Shown here piece after piece: positions 36,104 through 44,469 of a stretch of DNA of 64,000 nt (positions are counted from its first letter, which is position 1; each line of letters starts with the position of its first letter). Location: contig NZ_VTGX01000002.1 of assembly GCF_009729095.1 (NCBI RefSeq), positions 310,001 to 374,000 of the forward strand, written 5' to 3'. The notes beneath the pieces are model-generated. The model saw only the letters and a list, made by a program, of their open reading frames with translations, did not search any database and had not been told where the DNA came from. Made by a program: the position numbers and the translations under genes. Source of the DNA: Mycolicibacterium sp. CBMA 247. Its GTDB lineage: Bacteria > Actinomycetota > Actinomycetes > Mycobacteriales > Mycobacteriaceae.

Positions 36104-36397
36104 ATGAACGCACTCATGGCCAACGGCATCCCGCTCGGCGTGTGCACCAGCGACCCGGAGCGGTGGACCTCCACCCCCGACGACCAGGCCAAGGTCATCT
36201 GCCGGGAATGCCCGCGGCGCTGGCTGTGCGCCCGCGAGGCCTGCGAGCTGCCCCGTGCGGAAGGACTGTGGGCCGGCATCAACGTTCCCGAGGCGGGCCG
36301 TGGCCGTAGCTTCGCGCTCAAGCAGCTGCGATCGCTGGCCGAGCGCAACGGCTACCCGGTGCGCAAGCTCCGCCTGGTCTTCCCCGAAGCCGCCTGA
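36104..36397 (+). CDS. whiB6: WhiB6 iron-sulfur transcriptional regulator
   Basis: WhiB6 controls ESX-1 gene expression in M. tuberculosis and M. marinum and senses redox state through a [4Fe-4S] cluster. The 97-residue protein has the four cluster Cys at 14, 33, 36 and 42 (GVCTSDPERW, CRECPRRWLC) and a fifth at 47. The WhiB turn GLWAG is followed by a basic C terminus and RSLAERNGYPVRK, which matches M. tuberculosis WhiB6. I chose the ATG at 36104 behind CAGGAG at 36091-36096. M. tuberculosis WhiB6 has about 19 more N-terminal residues. Confidence 0.93.
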   Translation: MNALMANGIPLGVCTSDPERWTSTPDDQAKVICRECPRRWLCAREACELPRAEGLWAGINVPEAGRGRSFALKQLRSLAERNGYPVRKLRLVFPEAA

Positions 36398-36441
36398 TTC
36401 CGGCTCGCGCAACGGGCTCGTCACCCAGATCTTCTTGTCTG

Positions 36442-36482
36442 GCCCTTGCGCTGCCGATTCGAGGGGACGGCAGGGCAAGGGC
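36442..36482 (+). terminator. Hairpin downstream of whiB6
   Basis: Arms 36442-36456 and 36468-36482 pair over 15 positions with one mismatch and an 11-base loop. It lies 45 bases after the whiB6 stop. Only a weak T-stretch follows, so the terminator call is moderate. Confidence 0.55.
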
Positions 36483-36638
36483 AAGTTTCCACTGGGGGAG
36501 GAATAGGGGCCCGGGGTGTGTCGTTACACCCGCGGACGGTGCCGGGCATTGCCCCGGGCCCCACACCAGAATCGTCGCTTCGAGCGACCACTCGCCGCGA
36601 GGCGCAGTGACGGCACCGTCCCCCAAAATGTCCTTCGG

Positions 36639-36905
36639 CTACTGCTCGAGCGTGGCGACCACCGCATCGAGCAGGTTGTCCACATCGTCTTCGTCGTAGC
36701 CGCGCTGAAACAGCGGCGGCCTCGGGAACACGATGTTGCGCACGTCATCTGCCCCGAGGTGCCCCCGGCCGTCCAGCCGGCGGGCAACCAACGCAAGAAA
36801 ATCGTCTACCGACTTCTTGTCATAACCCCGCTTACCCAGCGGCGGTTTCGAAAGCTCGGTGCTGCGAACGTCTTCGGCAGTCAATCCCCCGGTCATGCCC
36901 GTCAT
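36639..36905 (-). CDS. Small DivIVA-type protein with two repeat units
   Basis: The 88-residue protein consists of two related units of the kind found in actinobacterial DivIVA-domain (DUF) proteins: LSKPPLGKRGYDKKSVDDFL (about 19-38) and FPRPPLFQRGYDEDDVDNLL (about 60-79). Each has a P-P-x-x-x-R-G-Y-D core, which in DivIVA binds curved membrane at the pole or septum. No coiled coil follows, so it is not a full Wag31. The start may be ATG 36905 or 36896; neither has a clear ribosome site. It is divergent from the pirin gene. Confidence 0.75.
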   Translation of the reverse strand: MTGMTGGLTAEDVRSTELSKPPLGKRGYDKKSVDDFLALVARRLDGRGHLGADDVRNIVFPRPPLFQRGYDEDDVDNLLDAVVATLEQ

Positions 36906-36950
36906 GCTAACCGCGCCTGGTCCGGCCCGAACGCGGTTACCGTGAGGTTC

Positions 36951-37916
36951 ATGAGCAATACCGATACGGCGCCTGCCGAAGTCACGTGCGCCAACTCGGA
37001 GTTCACCGGAGTCCTGCATGCACGCGAGGTGCCGCTGGGCGGACCGCGCGCGATCCTGGTCCGGCGCACCCTGCCGCAACGGGACCGGTCCATGATCGGT
37101 GCCTGGTGTTTCGCCGACCACTACGGTCCGCATGACATCCGAAACGGCCGGGGCATGGACGTACCGCCCCATCCCCATACCGGATTGCAGACGGTGAGTT
37201 GGCTTTTCGACGGTCTGATCGAACACCGCGACAGCGCCGGGGTACACGCCATGGTCCGCCCCGGCGAGCTCAACCTGATGACGGCCGGCGCCGGGATCTG
37301 CCACTCGGAGGTGTCGGTCGAACCGACGACGATCCTGCACGGCGTACAGCTGTGGGTGGCCCTGCCCGACTCCGACCGCGACACCGACCGCGACTTCGCC
37401 CACTACGCACCGCCGCCGCAGACCGTCGACGGCGCCACGCTCCGGGTGTTCCTCGGCGAGCTGGCCGAGTCACGGTCCCCGGTACAGACTTTCACCCCGC
37501 TGCTGGGCGCCCAGATCGATCTCGACCCGGGAGCTGTGCTGACGCTGGACGTCGACCCGGCGTTCGAGCACGGTGTACTGCTCGACCAGGGTGCCATCGA
37601 GGTGTGCGGCACGACGCTGGCGGTCGCCGATCTGGCCTACCAGGCACCGGGGCGCACGCAGCTGCTGCTGGCCAACCGCGGAGAACGCCCGGCGCGGGCG
37701 ATCCTGCTCGGCGGCCCGCCGTTCCCCGAGGAACTGGTGATGTGGTGGAACTTCGTCGGCCGCAGCCACGACGACATCGCGACCTACCGCGAACTGTGGC
37801 AGGCCAACGACGCGCGGTTCGGCGATGTGCACGGCTACGAGGGCCGCATCGCGCGGTTACCCGCACCTCCCTTGCCCAACGGGCGGCTCAAGCCGCGCCC
37901 GCGCCCCTCGGACTAG
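36951..37916 (+). CDS. Pirin-family cupin protein
   Basis: The 321-residue protein is a two-cupin pirin. The N-terminal cupin carries the metal-site pattern PPHPHTGLQTVSW (two His), then IEHRDS (His) and CHSEVS (His/Glu). The C-terminal cupin is present (HGVLLDQGAIEV) and followed by MWWNFVGRSHDDI, the family signature. Some bacterial pirins act as quercetin dioxygenases, others have unknown roles. I chose the ATG at 36951 with GAGGTT just before it. The open frame extends far upstream without support. It is convergent with the next gene, 4 bases apart. Confidence 0.9.
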   Translation: MSNTDTAPAEVTCANSEFTGVLHAREVPLGGPRAILVRRTLPQRDRSMIGAWCFADHYGPHDIRNGRGMDVPPHPHTGLQTVSWLFDGLIEHRDSAGVHAMVRPGELNLMTAGAGICHSEVSVEPTTILHGVQLWVALPDSDRDTDRDFAHYAPPPQTVDGATLRVFLGELAESRSPVQTFTPLLGAQIDLDPGAVLTLDVDPAFEHGVLLDQGAIEVCGTTLAVADLAYQAPGRTQLLLANRGERPARAILLGGPPFPEELVMWWNFVGRSHDDIATYRELWQANDARFGDVHGYEGRIARLPAPPLPNGRLKPRPRPSD

Positions 37917-37920
37917 GAGT

Positions 37921-38430
37921 TCAGGTACTCGCCCCCAAATACTGCGCCGTGCTGCCGCCGACCGGCATCTCGGGCAGTCCGAGCTTGCCGTGGTCCCAGC
38001 TGCGCTGCCGGCTGGGCACCACGCGCACCGCGATGCGGTTGTTCATCATCTGGTCGACGAACGGGCGCATCTCCTCGGTGTACGGACCGGTGTAGCGCTC
38101 CCACACGCTGATGCCCACGCGCAGAATGGTTTCCGGATCGTCGATGATCTCGGCGGTGCCGTCGATCGACACTCCGCGCAGGGTGTCGTAGGTCTGACCG
38201 TCCTCGATCATCACCGTGATCGTGGGGTCGCGACGCAGGTTGACCGCCTTCTGCGACTTGGCCTTGGTCTCGAACCAGATCTCGCCGTCGAGCACCGCGT
38301 ACCACATGGCGACCAGGTGGGGCCGCCCGCTGGGCAGCACCGTGGCCATGGTCGCGGTGCGGCTGCGTTCGACGAATTCGGCGATCTCGTCGTCGCTCAT
38401 GACGATCTTCGTGCGCTCGTTCTTGCCCAC
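37921..38430 (-). CDS. PPOX-class F420/flavin-dependent oxidoreductase (FDOR-B type)
   Basis: The 169-residue protein has the split beta-barrel of pyridoxamine-5'-phosphate-oxidase-like enzymes: IAEFVERSRTATMATVLPSG, PHLVAMWYAVLDGEIWFETK, SQKAVNLRRDPTITVMIEDG. In mycobacteria such proteins usually use cofactor F420 or FMN and bind it through the basic KxxxLRRDP segment. The start is a GTG at 38430 after GAGGTGAC. The substrate is unknown. Not linked by function to its neighbours as far as I can see. Confidence 0.85.
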   Translation of the reverse strand: MGKNERTKIVMSDDEIAEFVERSRTATMATVLPSGRPHLVAMWYAVLDGEIWFETKAKSQKAVNLRRDPTITVMIEDGQTYDTLRGVSIDGTAEIIDDPETILRVGISVWERYTGPYTEEMRPFVDQMMNNRIAVRVVPSRQRSWDHGKLGLPEMPVGGSTAQYLGAST

Positions 38431-38513
38431 CTGTCACCTCTCTGCTCGGTCAGCCCACCATAGCCACGCGTGGGCAGCGACCCGCGAACGCGGTCGGTAA
38501 CCGGACCGGCCGA

Positions 38514-39671
38514 CTACAACACGCCGAACTGCGAGGTCACCCAGCGCACCGGATCCACGCACCGGAATGGGGCTATACCCCTGGCGTGCAGGCGGTTTCC
38601 GGTGGGCGGATGACCCAGCGCAGACACCGCGAAGTATCGGCTGGCCAACCGCGCACCCGAGGACGGATTGTCGATGGCCGCCACGATCGAGCTGCCGTGA
38701 AGGCGGACCAGCAGGCTGCGCACCTCCTGGTCGAGCAGTTGACCGTCGACGTCGTCGTAGTGCTTGCCGTCGGAGGTGTCCCGCAGGAAGGCCGCTCCCC
38801 CGTTGGACATGACCAGTGCCCATTCCGAACCTTGCACGTCGCGCAGCGCCCGCAGCACGTCGAACTTGGACAGGATCACCGCCAGCTTGGGCTGGCCCGG
38901 GTTGACCGCCAGCAGCAGATTGCCCAGTACCGAACGCGGTTCCCCGCCACTGAACGGCTGGGGCGGCAGCAGATCCTGTAACTGATCACGGATTGCCTTG
39001 ACCCGCAACGGATCGAACATGAAGAACACCGCGTCGGCGTGGGCGAAGAACTGGAAGGGCGGCGCGTGCAGATCACCGTTCTCCAGGTCCTCGCCTGCGA
39101 CGTCGCGCAGCACCAGGAACCGGCGCACCCCGTGCCAGACACCGATCGAGAACACCAGTGGCTCACGCTGGTTCGGGGCCTGGGTGTGCACCGTCGGGGT
39201 GGGCGGCAACAGGCCCCGCTGTACGTAGAGCGGCCCCTCGTAGTTGGTGGCGTAGGTCTGCGCAGTGGCGCGGGTGACCGGTTCCATCACCACACCGAAC
39301 CGCTCGCACAACAACTCCAACTGCTTGATCAGCACCGCGATGTAGAGGCTCTTGCCTGTCGCGCGCGCACCGGCCAACGCGATGCAGATGGCGTGTCCGT
39401 CCCGAAAGCCCTCGGGAAGCGTGAAATGGCAGACGGGGCAGATCTCTACCGCGGCCCCTTGCAGGGCGCGGCTGGCCTCGACCGTCGGTGGTGGCGGGCC
39501 GTTGTAGCCGGGTGTACGGGTCCACGTGTAGAGCGGACCGCAGTCGGCGGGCGCACCAACGTAGGCCGAGGCGACGTCGTCGCGGTAGCGGGTGCCGCCG
39601 GATTGAGCAGGCAGCGTCCACAGATGGTTGTTGGGGCTCAGCACGGTGAAGCAACGCGGGCATTTGCTCAT
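38514..39671 (-). CDS. Zinc-ribbon TRAFAC-type GTPase (DO-GTPase class) of a GAP1 conflict system
   Basis: The 385-residue protein opens with a zinc ribbon (CPRC at 4-7 paired with CPVC at about 78-81), followed by a P-loop GTPase-like domain. Walker A is GARATGKS (Lys107), the switch/Walker B region is LVLRDVAGED, and a hydrophobic FFMFDPLRV strand follows, with VILSKFD as the NKxD-like base-recognition strand. This is the pattern of the double-GTPase families found next to GAP1 proteins. It starts one base after the GAP1 stop and is the third gene of the operon. Likely role is a GTP-dependent switch or scaffold of the system; this is inferred from families. Confidence 0.72.
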   Translation of the reverse strand: MSKCPRCFTVLSPNNHLWTLPAQSGGTRYRDDVASAYVGAPADCGPLYTWTRTPGYNGPPPPTVEASRALQGAAVEICPVCHFTLPEGFRDGHAICIALAGARATGKSLYIAVLIKQLELLCERFGVVMEPVTRATAQTYATNYEGPLYVQRGLLPPTPTVHTQAPNQREPLVFSIGVWHGVRRFLVLRDVAGEDLENGDLHAPPFQFFAHADAVFFMFDPLRVKAIRDQLQDLLPPQPFSGGEPRSVLGNLLLAVNPGQPKLAVILSKFDVLRALRDVQGSEWALVMSNGGAAFLRDTSDGKHYDDVDGQLLDQEVRSLLVRLHGSSIVAAIDNPSSGARLASRYFAVSALGHPPTGNRLHARGIAPFRCVDPVRWVTSQFGVL

Positions 39672-39672
39672 G

Positions 39673-42132
39673 TCAGCCCCGGCCCCCCCTCAGTCGCTCT
39701 GCCAGAGACGGGTGCTCGCCCCGCCGCGTCTGCAGCCTGCTCACCATCTTGCGGTATCCGCGCATCGTCCCCTCGGAGGCATCACCCGACAACTGCGCCA
39801 TCAACACCACCACGGATTCCGCGTCGGCGCCCGGCATCGTGGCCGCCACCTGTCCGGCCAGCCGGACAGCGAGCTTGTCCACCGGATCGAGGGCGTATTC
39901 GGCAGCCTCGGCCGCGGCGGTGCGCAACAGACTGATCGCCACCACCGTCACCGGAGCCAGCTGCCCGCCGTCGACCAGGGGCAACACCCGGGCCACCGCC
40001 TGTGTGCCGTAACCGGATTCGGCGGCCAACGCGTGGCAGGCCGCCGGATACGGCTGGCCGGCGAGCACGCCCAACAGCGCGAACGCCAGCAGCCGCACCG
40101 AGAAATCCGGGTGAACAGACTCCGGTTCAAGACCGGCCAACGCCTGGTCCCACAGCGGCACATAAGAGCCCTGGTGGGTATGCAGATAACGCTGATGCAG
40201 CCAGTCCCGCGGCTCGATGTGCCGCACGGCCGCACAGGCCACCGCCACACTGTCGCCGCTGTCGTCGATCACCTTGCCGGCCAACTGCTGCATTGCGGCG
40301 GAGTCCGCGGCGCCGACCAGGGTGCGCAGCGCGGCCATCCCGGGCAGCGGTTCGGTACCGATGGCCAGCAACAGATCCGACGGCTTCCAGATCGACGCCG
40401 CGGCGGCCGCCTCGAAGTGCCCTGGCTCGGTCGTCCGCAGCCACCACAGCTCGGCGCCCGGATCACCCGGGTGCAGCGCTCCGCGCCGACGCGACCGCAG
40501 CCCGCGCAGCGCGGCCCGGATCCACACCGAATCCCAGGGCTGCGAGCCCGCGAGCTCCGCAGGCTCCGGCACCGGGACGGCCTCGGCCAGCCAGTCCAGT
40601 ACGTCGTCACCGATGGTGCTGCCCTCGGCGTCGCCGTCGCGCAGCAACAGCGCCCCCAGCGACAGCCGGTCTTCGGCGCCGATCAACATCCGCACCCCGG
40701 GATCGGCAAGGCCGGGTACCACGCCGTCGGCCAGCGCCGCCTGCAGCCGGTCGTCGGCGACCCCGGCCCGCAGCAGCAGGTCAACGACCCTCAGCAACCG
40801 GTCGGGGCCCTGGCCGCGACTGCGCTCCAGGGCCGGCCCAATGGCCGCCCGCAACGCCGAAGGTATTGGTTTCCCGTGAAACGTTCTCGGCCCCAATGGG
40901 ATTGGGCCGCTCTGCGCCATCCAGGCGTCGTCGGCAATCGCACGGGCAATGTAGGTGGCATCGGCGAATGCCGCGCCGGCCCCACCTCGCAACTCGTGCA
41001 GCGCCCGCCAGGCATCGGCTGTCGTGGCGCCCACCGCAGCCGAGAGCACCTCGGCGATGATGTGCGCCGCCTCGGAACCGACCAGCGCACCCGACGGCGA
41101 ATGCGCGGCGATCACCTCATGAGCTTCAACCTGCGCGTCGGCGAATTCCGGGTGCCCGGCCACCGCCATCGCCATAGGCCAGGCGGTATGCAGCCCGTCG
41201 TCGCGCACCTGGCCGGACAGCGTGTCGATGGCCTCGAGCACGCGCCGTGCCGACACCGCATCGAGCAGCACCACCTGCGCCATCACCGACCATCTGGTCA
41301 CCCCGATGCGGTGGCCGCCCGCAGTGCAGTGCGGATCACCGCCGAGCTCACCCAGCGATACGTTCTCGGATTCGTTGATCACCACCATGCCGGGTTCGAT
41401 CGCGCCGAGGTCCTCGAGCGGTACCGCGCTGAGCAGCTGACCGTTGTGCGGCGCGACCTGCTCGGCGCGATCGAAGGTGGAAAAGCTCATGCCCGCCGCG
41501 GTGCCCGGCGACATCAGGAAACTCACCAGACCGATCCACTGCGCCGCCGAATCCGGGGACCGCACGCCCAGCACCACCGGTGGGCCACCCGCCAACGCCG
41601 CCGCCACCGCATCGAGCAGGGCGAACAGCGTCGCCAACCGCCACGTGGCGGTGTCGAGCGCGAAGGCCACCACGCTGTCCTTGGTCACCGCGCCGCCCAG
41701 CCCCGGCAGCGCATCGGGCAGCGCGGCACGGGCTACCGCGGTGGCCCCGTAAGGCCGCAGCCAGCCCGGTGACCGCCACCGTTCGATCGCCCGGTGGCGC
41801 GGGTGGGTGTCGGGCGCGCGGTCCAGCAGCACATGTGCAAAGACGTTGCCCGGCCTGCCCGTGCTGTCCGACCCGGCCGGGAAGGTGTGCCAGTAGCCGG
41901 CACCGTCCTCGAGGTGGCGATACGCCAGCCTGCGCGGGCCCTGCTCGAGCTGCTCGGAAGTGGGGAAATCCGGCGCCGGGTCCACCGGACGGAACACCGT
42001 GTGCACGCCGGCGATCAACGCTTGCGTCTCGGCGGGCGTCAGGCCACCGCTGGTTTGTTTGACCTGCCAGCCACCGACTGTCCCGACGGCATCGAACGAC
42101 GTGTAGGCGAGCTGGCCGTAGCGCGACGTCAT
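39673..42132 (-). CDS. GTPase-associated protein 1 (GAP1-N/M/C)
   Basis: The 819-residue protein begins YGQLAYTSFDAVGTVGGWQVKQ, the signature of the GAP1-N2 domain (about 1-135), followed by a middle domain (about 145-260, FALDTATWRLATLFALLDAV) and a long all-helical C-terminal part with repeated helices to the end. These domains were defined in GTPase-centred bacterial conflict systems where GAP1 is thought to regulate the GTPase. I chose the ATG at 42132 because it overlaps the upstream stop (ATGA). The open frame extends far into the neighbour. Coupled to both flanking genes. Confidence 0.78.
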   Translation of the reverse strand: MTSRYGQLAYTSFDAVGTVGGWQVKQTSGGLTPAETQALIAGVHTVFRPVDPAPDFPTSEQLEQGPRRLAYRHLEDGAGYWHTFPAGSDSTGRPGNVFAHVLLDRAPDTHPRHRAIERWRSPGWLRPYGATAVARAALPDALPGLGGAVTKDSVVAFALDTATWRLATLFALLDAVAAALAGGPPVVLGVRSPDSAAQWIGLVSFLMSPGTAAGMSFSTFDRAEQVAPHNGQLLSAVPLEDLGAIEPGMVVINESENVSLGELGGDPHCTAGGHRIGVTRWSVMAQVVLLDAVSARRVLEAIDTLSGQVRDDGLHTAWPMAMAVAGHPEFADAQVEAHEVIAAHSPSGALVGSEAAHIIAEVLSAAVGATTADAWRALHELRGGAGAAFADATYIARAIADDAWMAQSGPIPLGPRTFHGKPIPSALRAAIGPALERSRGQGPDRLLRVVDLLLRAGVADDRLQAALADGVVPGLADPGVRMLIGAEDRLSLGALLLRDGDAEGSTIGDDVLDWLAEAVPVPEPAELAGSQPWDSVWIRAALRGLRSRRRGALHPGDPGAELWWLRTTEPGHFEAAAAASIWKPSDLLLAIGTEPLPGMAALRTLVGAADSAAMQQLAGKVIDDSGDSVAVACAAVRHIEPRDWLHQRYLHTHQGSYVPLWDQALAGLEPESVHPDFSVRLLAFALLGVLAGQPYPAACHALAAESGYGTQAVARVLPLVDGGQLAPVTVVAISLLRTAAAEAAEYALDPVDKLAVRLAGQVAATMPGADAESVVVLMAQLSGDASEGTMRGYRKMVSRLQTRRGEHPSLAERLRGGRG

Positions 42133-44108
42133 AGCACCGTCGCGGTGAGCTGCAAGGTCGGCGCCGGCGGGTCCAGCAGTGCGACGGTACGCAAGTGAGC
42201 CGGGTCGCCGATGTTGACGAACAGCCGAATCCAGCCGTGCAGGCCACTGACGTTGGCGGCCCACAGCTCGCCGCTGCCTGAGGCGGTCAGCTCGCTCCAG
42301 CGCAGCTGCTTGGACGGCTGATCGGCCAGCTGCCCCTGCGCATCGAGCGGGGCCACGTCGACCGGCTGACCGTCGTGCACGCTCAATGGCATCCGCTGTG
42401 GGTTGTTGACCAACACGAACGACGGCGACCCCGGCACGTCGCATTCCGAACGCACGGCGACGGTGGCCGTGGTGGGGAATCCGCCTGCGTCCCGGCCGAT
42501 TCGCACCGCATACTGCAGGCGCAGCATGCCCGGATACTCGATGCTGGCCACCGGACCGGTCACCCGGCGCCCACCGGAGAACGCCACCGGCGCCAGGTGC
42601 AGTGAACAACCGCCCAGCGGAAGCGCACCGGTCAGGTGCATGCCGCCGTACTTCTCGTAATCCTCGAGCGAGATCTCGAAGGACCTGCCGGTCAGACCGG
42701 CCCGGGGATCGTGGTCCTTGGGCGCCAAGGTCACCACCACACCCGCCGCGCCGTCGGGCCAATCGAAGGTCAGCACCTGCTTGTTGCAGTATTCGGCGAG
42801 CTCGATGTCCCGGATGGTGCCCGTGCGCACCGCCGATACTGTGCGGCCCAGCACGGCGCGACCGGCCAGGATCGTCACCGGGGTGACATAGGCCCTGCTC
42901 CAACCCTGCGGCCAGGGCACCCCGGTCATCAGCGTGCGGTGGCTGCCGTCGGGTTGTGATTGATCGGCCACCTGGTGGCGCAGGCACAGGTCCGGGGTCA
43001 GTCCGACCTGCTCGAGGGCATTCTCGGGCAGTTCGGTGGAGACGCCGCCGGCGCTCGGGCCGGTCTGGCTGAGATAGATGGCCACCTCGGCCCCCGGGGC
43101 TGCCCAGGACACGTCGAACGACTCACCGTCGATGCCGGTGTCGACCGAGATGTCGGTGACCGCGGCCAGCACCGCCGACACCTCGACGTCGGCGTCGGCG
43201 GGTTCCGAAAGCCGCACGCCCCCGTCGACCTCTACCGCGCAGCGCACCCGGTAGCGGTAACGCATGCCGCGCATCGCCCCGGTGTCGGCAAACCCGGACA
43301 AGTTGTCGCTGTCGGCCAGGATCCGGAAGCGCGACTCGTCGCCGTCGGCTGAGCCGACTTGTTCAGCCCCGTCGGCTGAGCCGACTTGTTCAGCCCTGTC
43401 GGTCTCCTCGAGCGGGATGCGGTACACCTGCACGACGCTGATCGCCGGCGGTGCCGTCCACTGCCCGACGACCAGGCCGGTGTCCTCCCTGATGGACACG
43501 TCGCTGACCGGGGCGACCAACACGCCGCCGGCATGCAGCACCGGCCGGGTGCTCAGGGCGTCGGCACGGGACGTCCCGGTGATCACCCAGACCTGGTAGT
43601 AACGCACCGGCCCGGTCAACGGCCGATCATCGCTCGCGGCCGACAACGGAGTTGCCGCAACCAGGTCGGCGTTCTCCGGTGACCGGGGTGCCCGGTCCTC
43701 GGCGCTGACCACCCGGTACAGCACCACTCCCCCGTTGGCCTCATAGTCGGGCCAGCTCAATTCCACGACATCGGGACGGGACTCACCGTGGCGGAACGCG
43801 ATCGCGTGCACATCACCGGTTCCGGGTTGCGGCGACAGTGTTTTGGGCGGACCGCCCGGGGCCTGGGTTTCCAGCTCGGCAAGCACCCGGGCCATCGCTT
43901 CGGCATGCTCGGCCACCGAGCCCGGCAGCATCTCTCGGATCTGCTCGACATCGGTGCGCCCGGACCTGAGCACGAGACGCAGATGCGCCTCCTTGAAGCT
44001 GCGGGCTGCCACCGCGCCGGAATCGACCAGTTGCTGACGCCAGGCCAGCAGCGGCGCCAGCCGTGGATCCGCGTCGTCGGGATCGTCGACGGGATACAGA
44101 TCGGGCAT
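42129..44108 (-). CDS. Multi-domain Fn3-like protein of the SaeA type, GAP1 system
   Basis: The 659-residue protein has a short helical N terminus (about 1-85) and then a series of beta-sandwich domains of Fn3 type, each starting with a pattern like VELSWPDYEANGGVVLYRV, VGQWTAPPAISVVQVYRI, DVSWAAPGAEVAIYL and LTFDWPDGAAGVVVTL. This is the arrangement of the SaeA-like proteins reported next to GAP1 and GTPase genes. No signal peptide is seen, so the Fn3 array is cytosolic, as expected for this system. A 27-base direct repeat adds nine residues twice (EQVGSADGA/D). Coupled to GAP1 by ATGA. Confidence 0.7.
   Translation of the reverse strand: MPDLYPVDDPDDADPRLAPLLAWRQQLVDSGAVAARSFKEAHLRLVLRSGRTDVEQIREMLPGSVAEHAEAMARVLAELETQAPGGPPKTLSPQPGTGDVHAIAFRHGESRPDVVELSWPDYEANGGVVLYRVVSAEDRAPRSPENADLVAATPLSAASDDRPLTGPVRYYQVWVITGTSRADALSTRPVLHAGGVLVAPVSDVSIREDTGLVVGQWTAPPAISVVQVYRIPLEETDRAEQVGSADGAEQVGSADGDESRFRILADSDNLSGFADTGAMRGMRYRYRVRCAVEVDGGVRLSEPADADVEVSAVLAAVTDISVDTGIDGESFDVSWAAPGAEVAIYLSQTGPSAGGVSTELPENALEQVGLTPDLCLRHQVADQSQPDGSHRTLMTGVPWPQGWSRAYVTPVTILAGRAVLGRTVSAVRTGTIRDIELAEYCNKQVLTFDWPDGAAGVVVTLAPKDHDPRAGLTGRSFEISLEDYEKYGGMHLTGALPLGGCSLHLAPVAFSGGRRVTGPVASIEYPGMLRLQYAVRIGRDAGGFPTTATVAVRSECDVPGSPSFVLVNNPQRMPLSVHDGQPVDVAPLDAQGQLADQPSKQLRWSELTASGSGELWAANVSGLHGWIRLFVNIGDPAHLRTVALLDPPAPTLQLTATVL
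43343..43396. repeat. Two perfect 27-bp tandem repeats inside the Fn3-like gene
   Basis: Units 43343-43369 and 43370-43396 are identical, and a 5-base part of a third follows. Each unit contains a near-palindrome (GTCGGCTGAGCCGAC). The repeat keeps frame and encodes two copies of a nine-residue loop between Fn3 domains. Confidence 0.85.
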
Positions 44109-44320
44109 CAGAACACCAAATCCCCACCGGACGGCACGTCGTGATCGCTCCGCATGACCTGCCCCGGCAGCTCGAACAGCGCGAACTCCTGAGGTGTCAG
44201 GCCCTCACGGGCCTGCACACGCAGAAACGCTACCGCAGCAGTGGCCCGGTCACCGCCACATGGTGGACCGGGCCCGCTGCGATCGTCTTGTCCGCCAGCA
44301 CAGGCCTGACGGTTCGTCAT
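44108..44320 (-). CDS. Small hypothetical protein coupled to the SaeA-like gene
   Basis: A 70-residue frame ends in a TGA that overlaps the ATG of the Fn3-like gene at 44106-44110, the same coupling as in the rest of the operon. The C-terminal part (ATAAVAFLRVQAREGLTPQEFALFELPGQV) looks like an ordinary short helical domain. No ribosome site is clear for the ATG at 44320; an ATG at 44422 would add 34 residues. It may be the first gene of the GAP1 operon. Low certainty. Confidence 0.4.
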   Translation of the reverse strand: MTNRQACAGGQDDRSGPGPPCGGDRATAAVAFLRVQAREGLTPQEFALFELPGQVMRSDHDVPSGGDLVF

Positions 44321-44469
44321 GCTGCGGGCCGGCCACGTCGTGGTGGGCTGGCCGCGGGGTTCCCACGGACCGGTGCGCCGCCTCCCGGTCAATGAGCTGA
44401 TCTGCATGGACCACTGCGACAACCCGGCGTCCTAAGCTGAAAGCCGCCGGCGTCTGGAGGAGGTTCTCC

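Noticed and set aside
39628..41772. 714-codon open frame on the plus strand opposite the GAP1 gene
   Set aside because: Antisense to a gene with clear family motifs; product is low-complexity Gln/Arg/His-rich.
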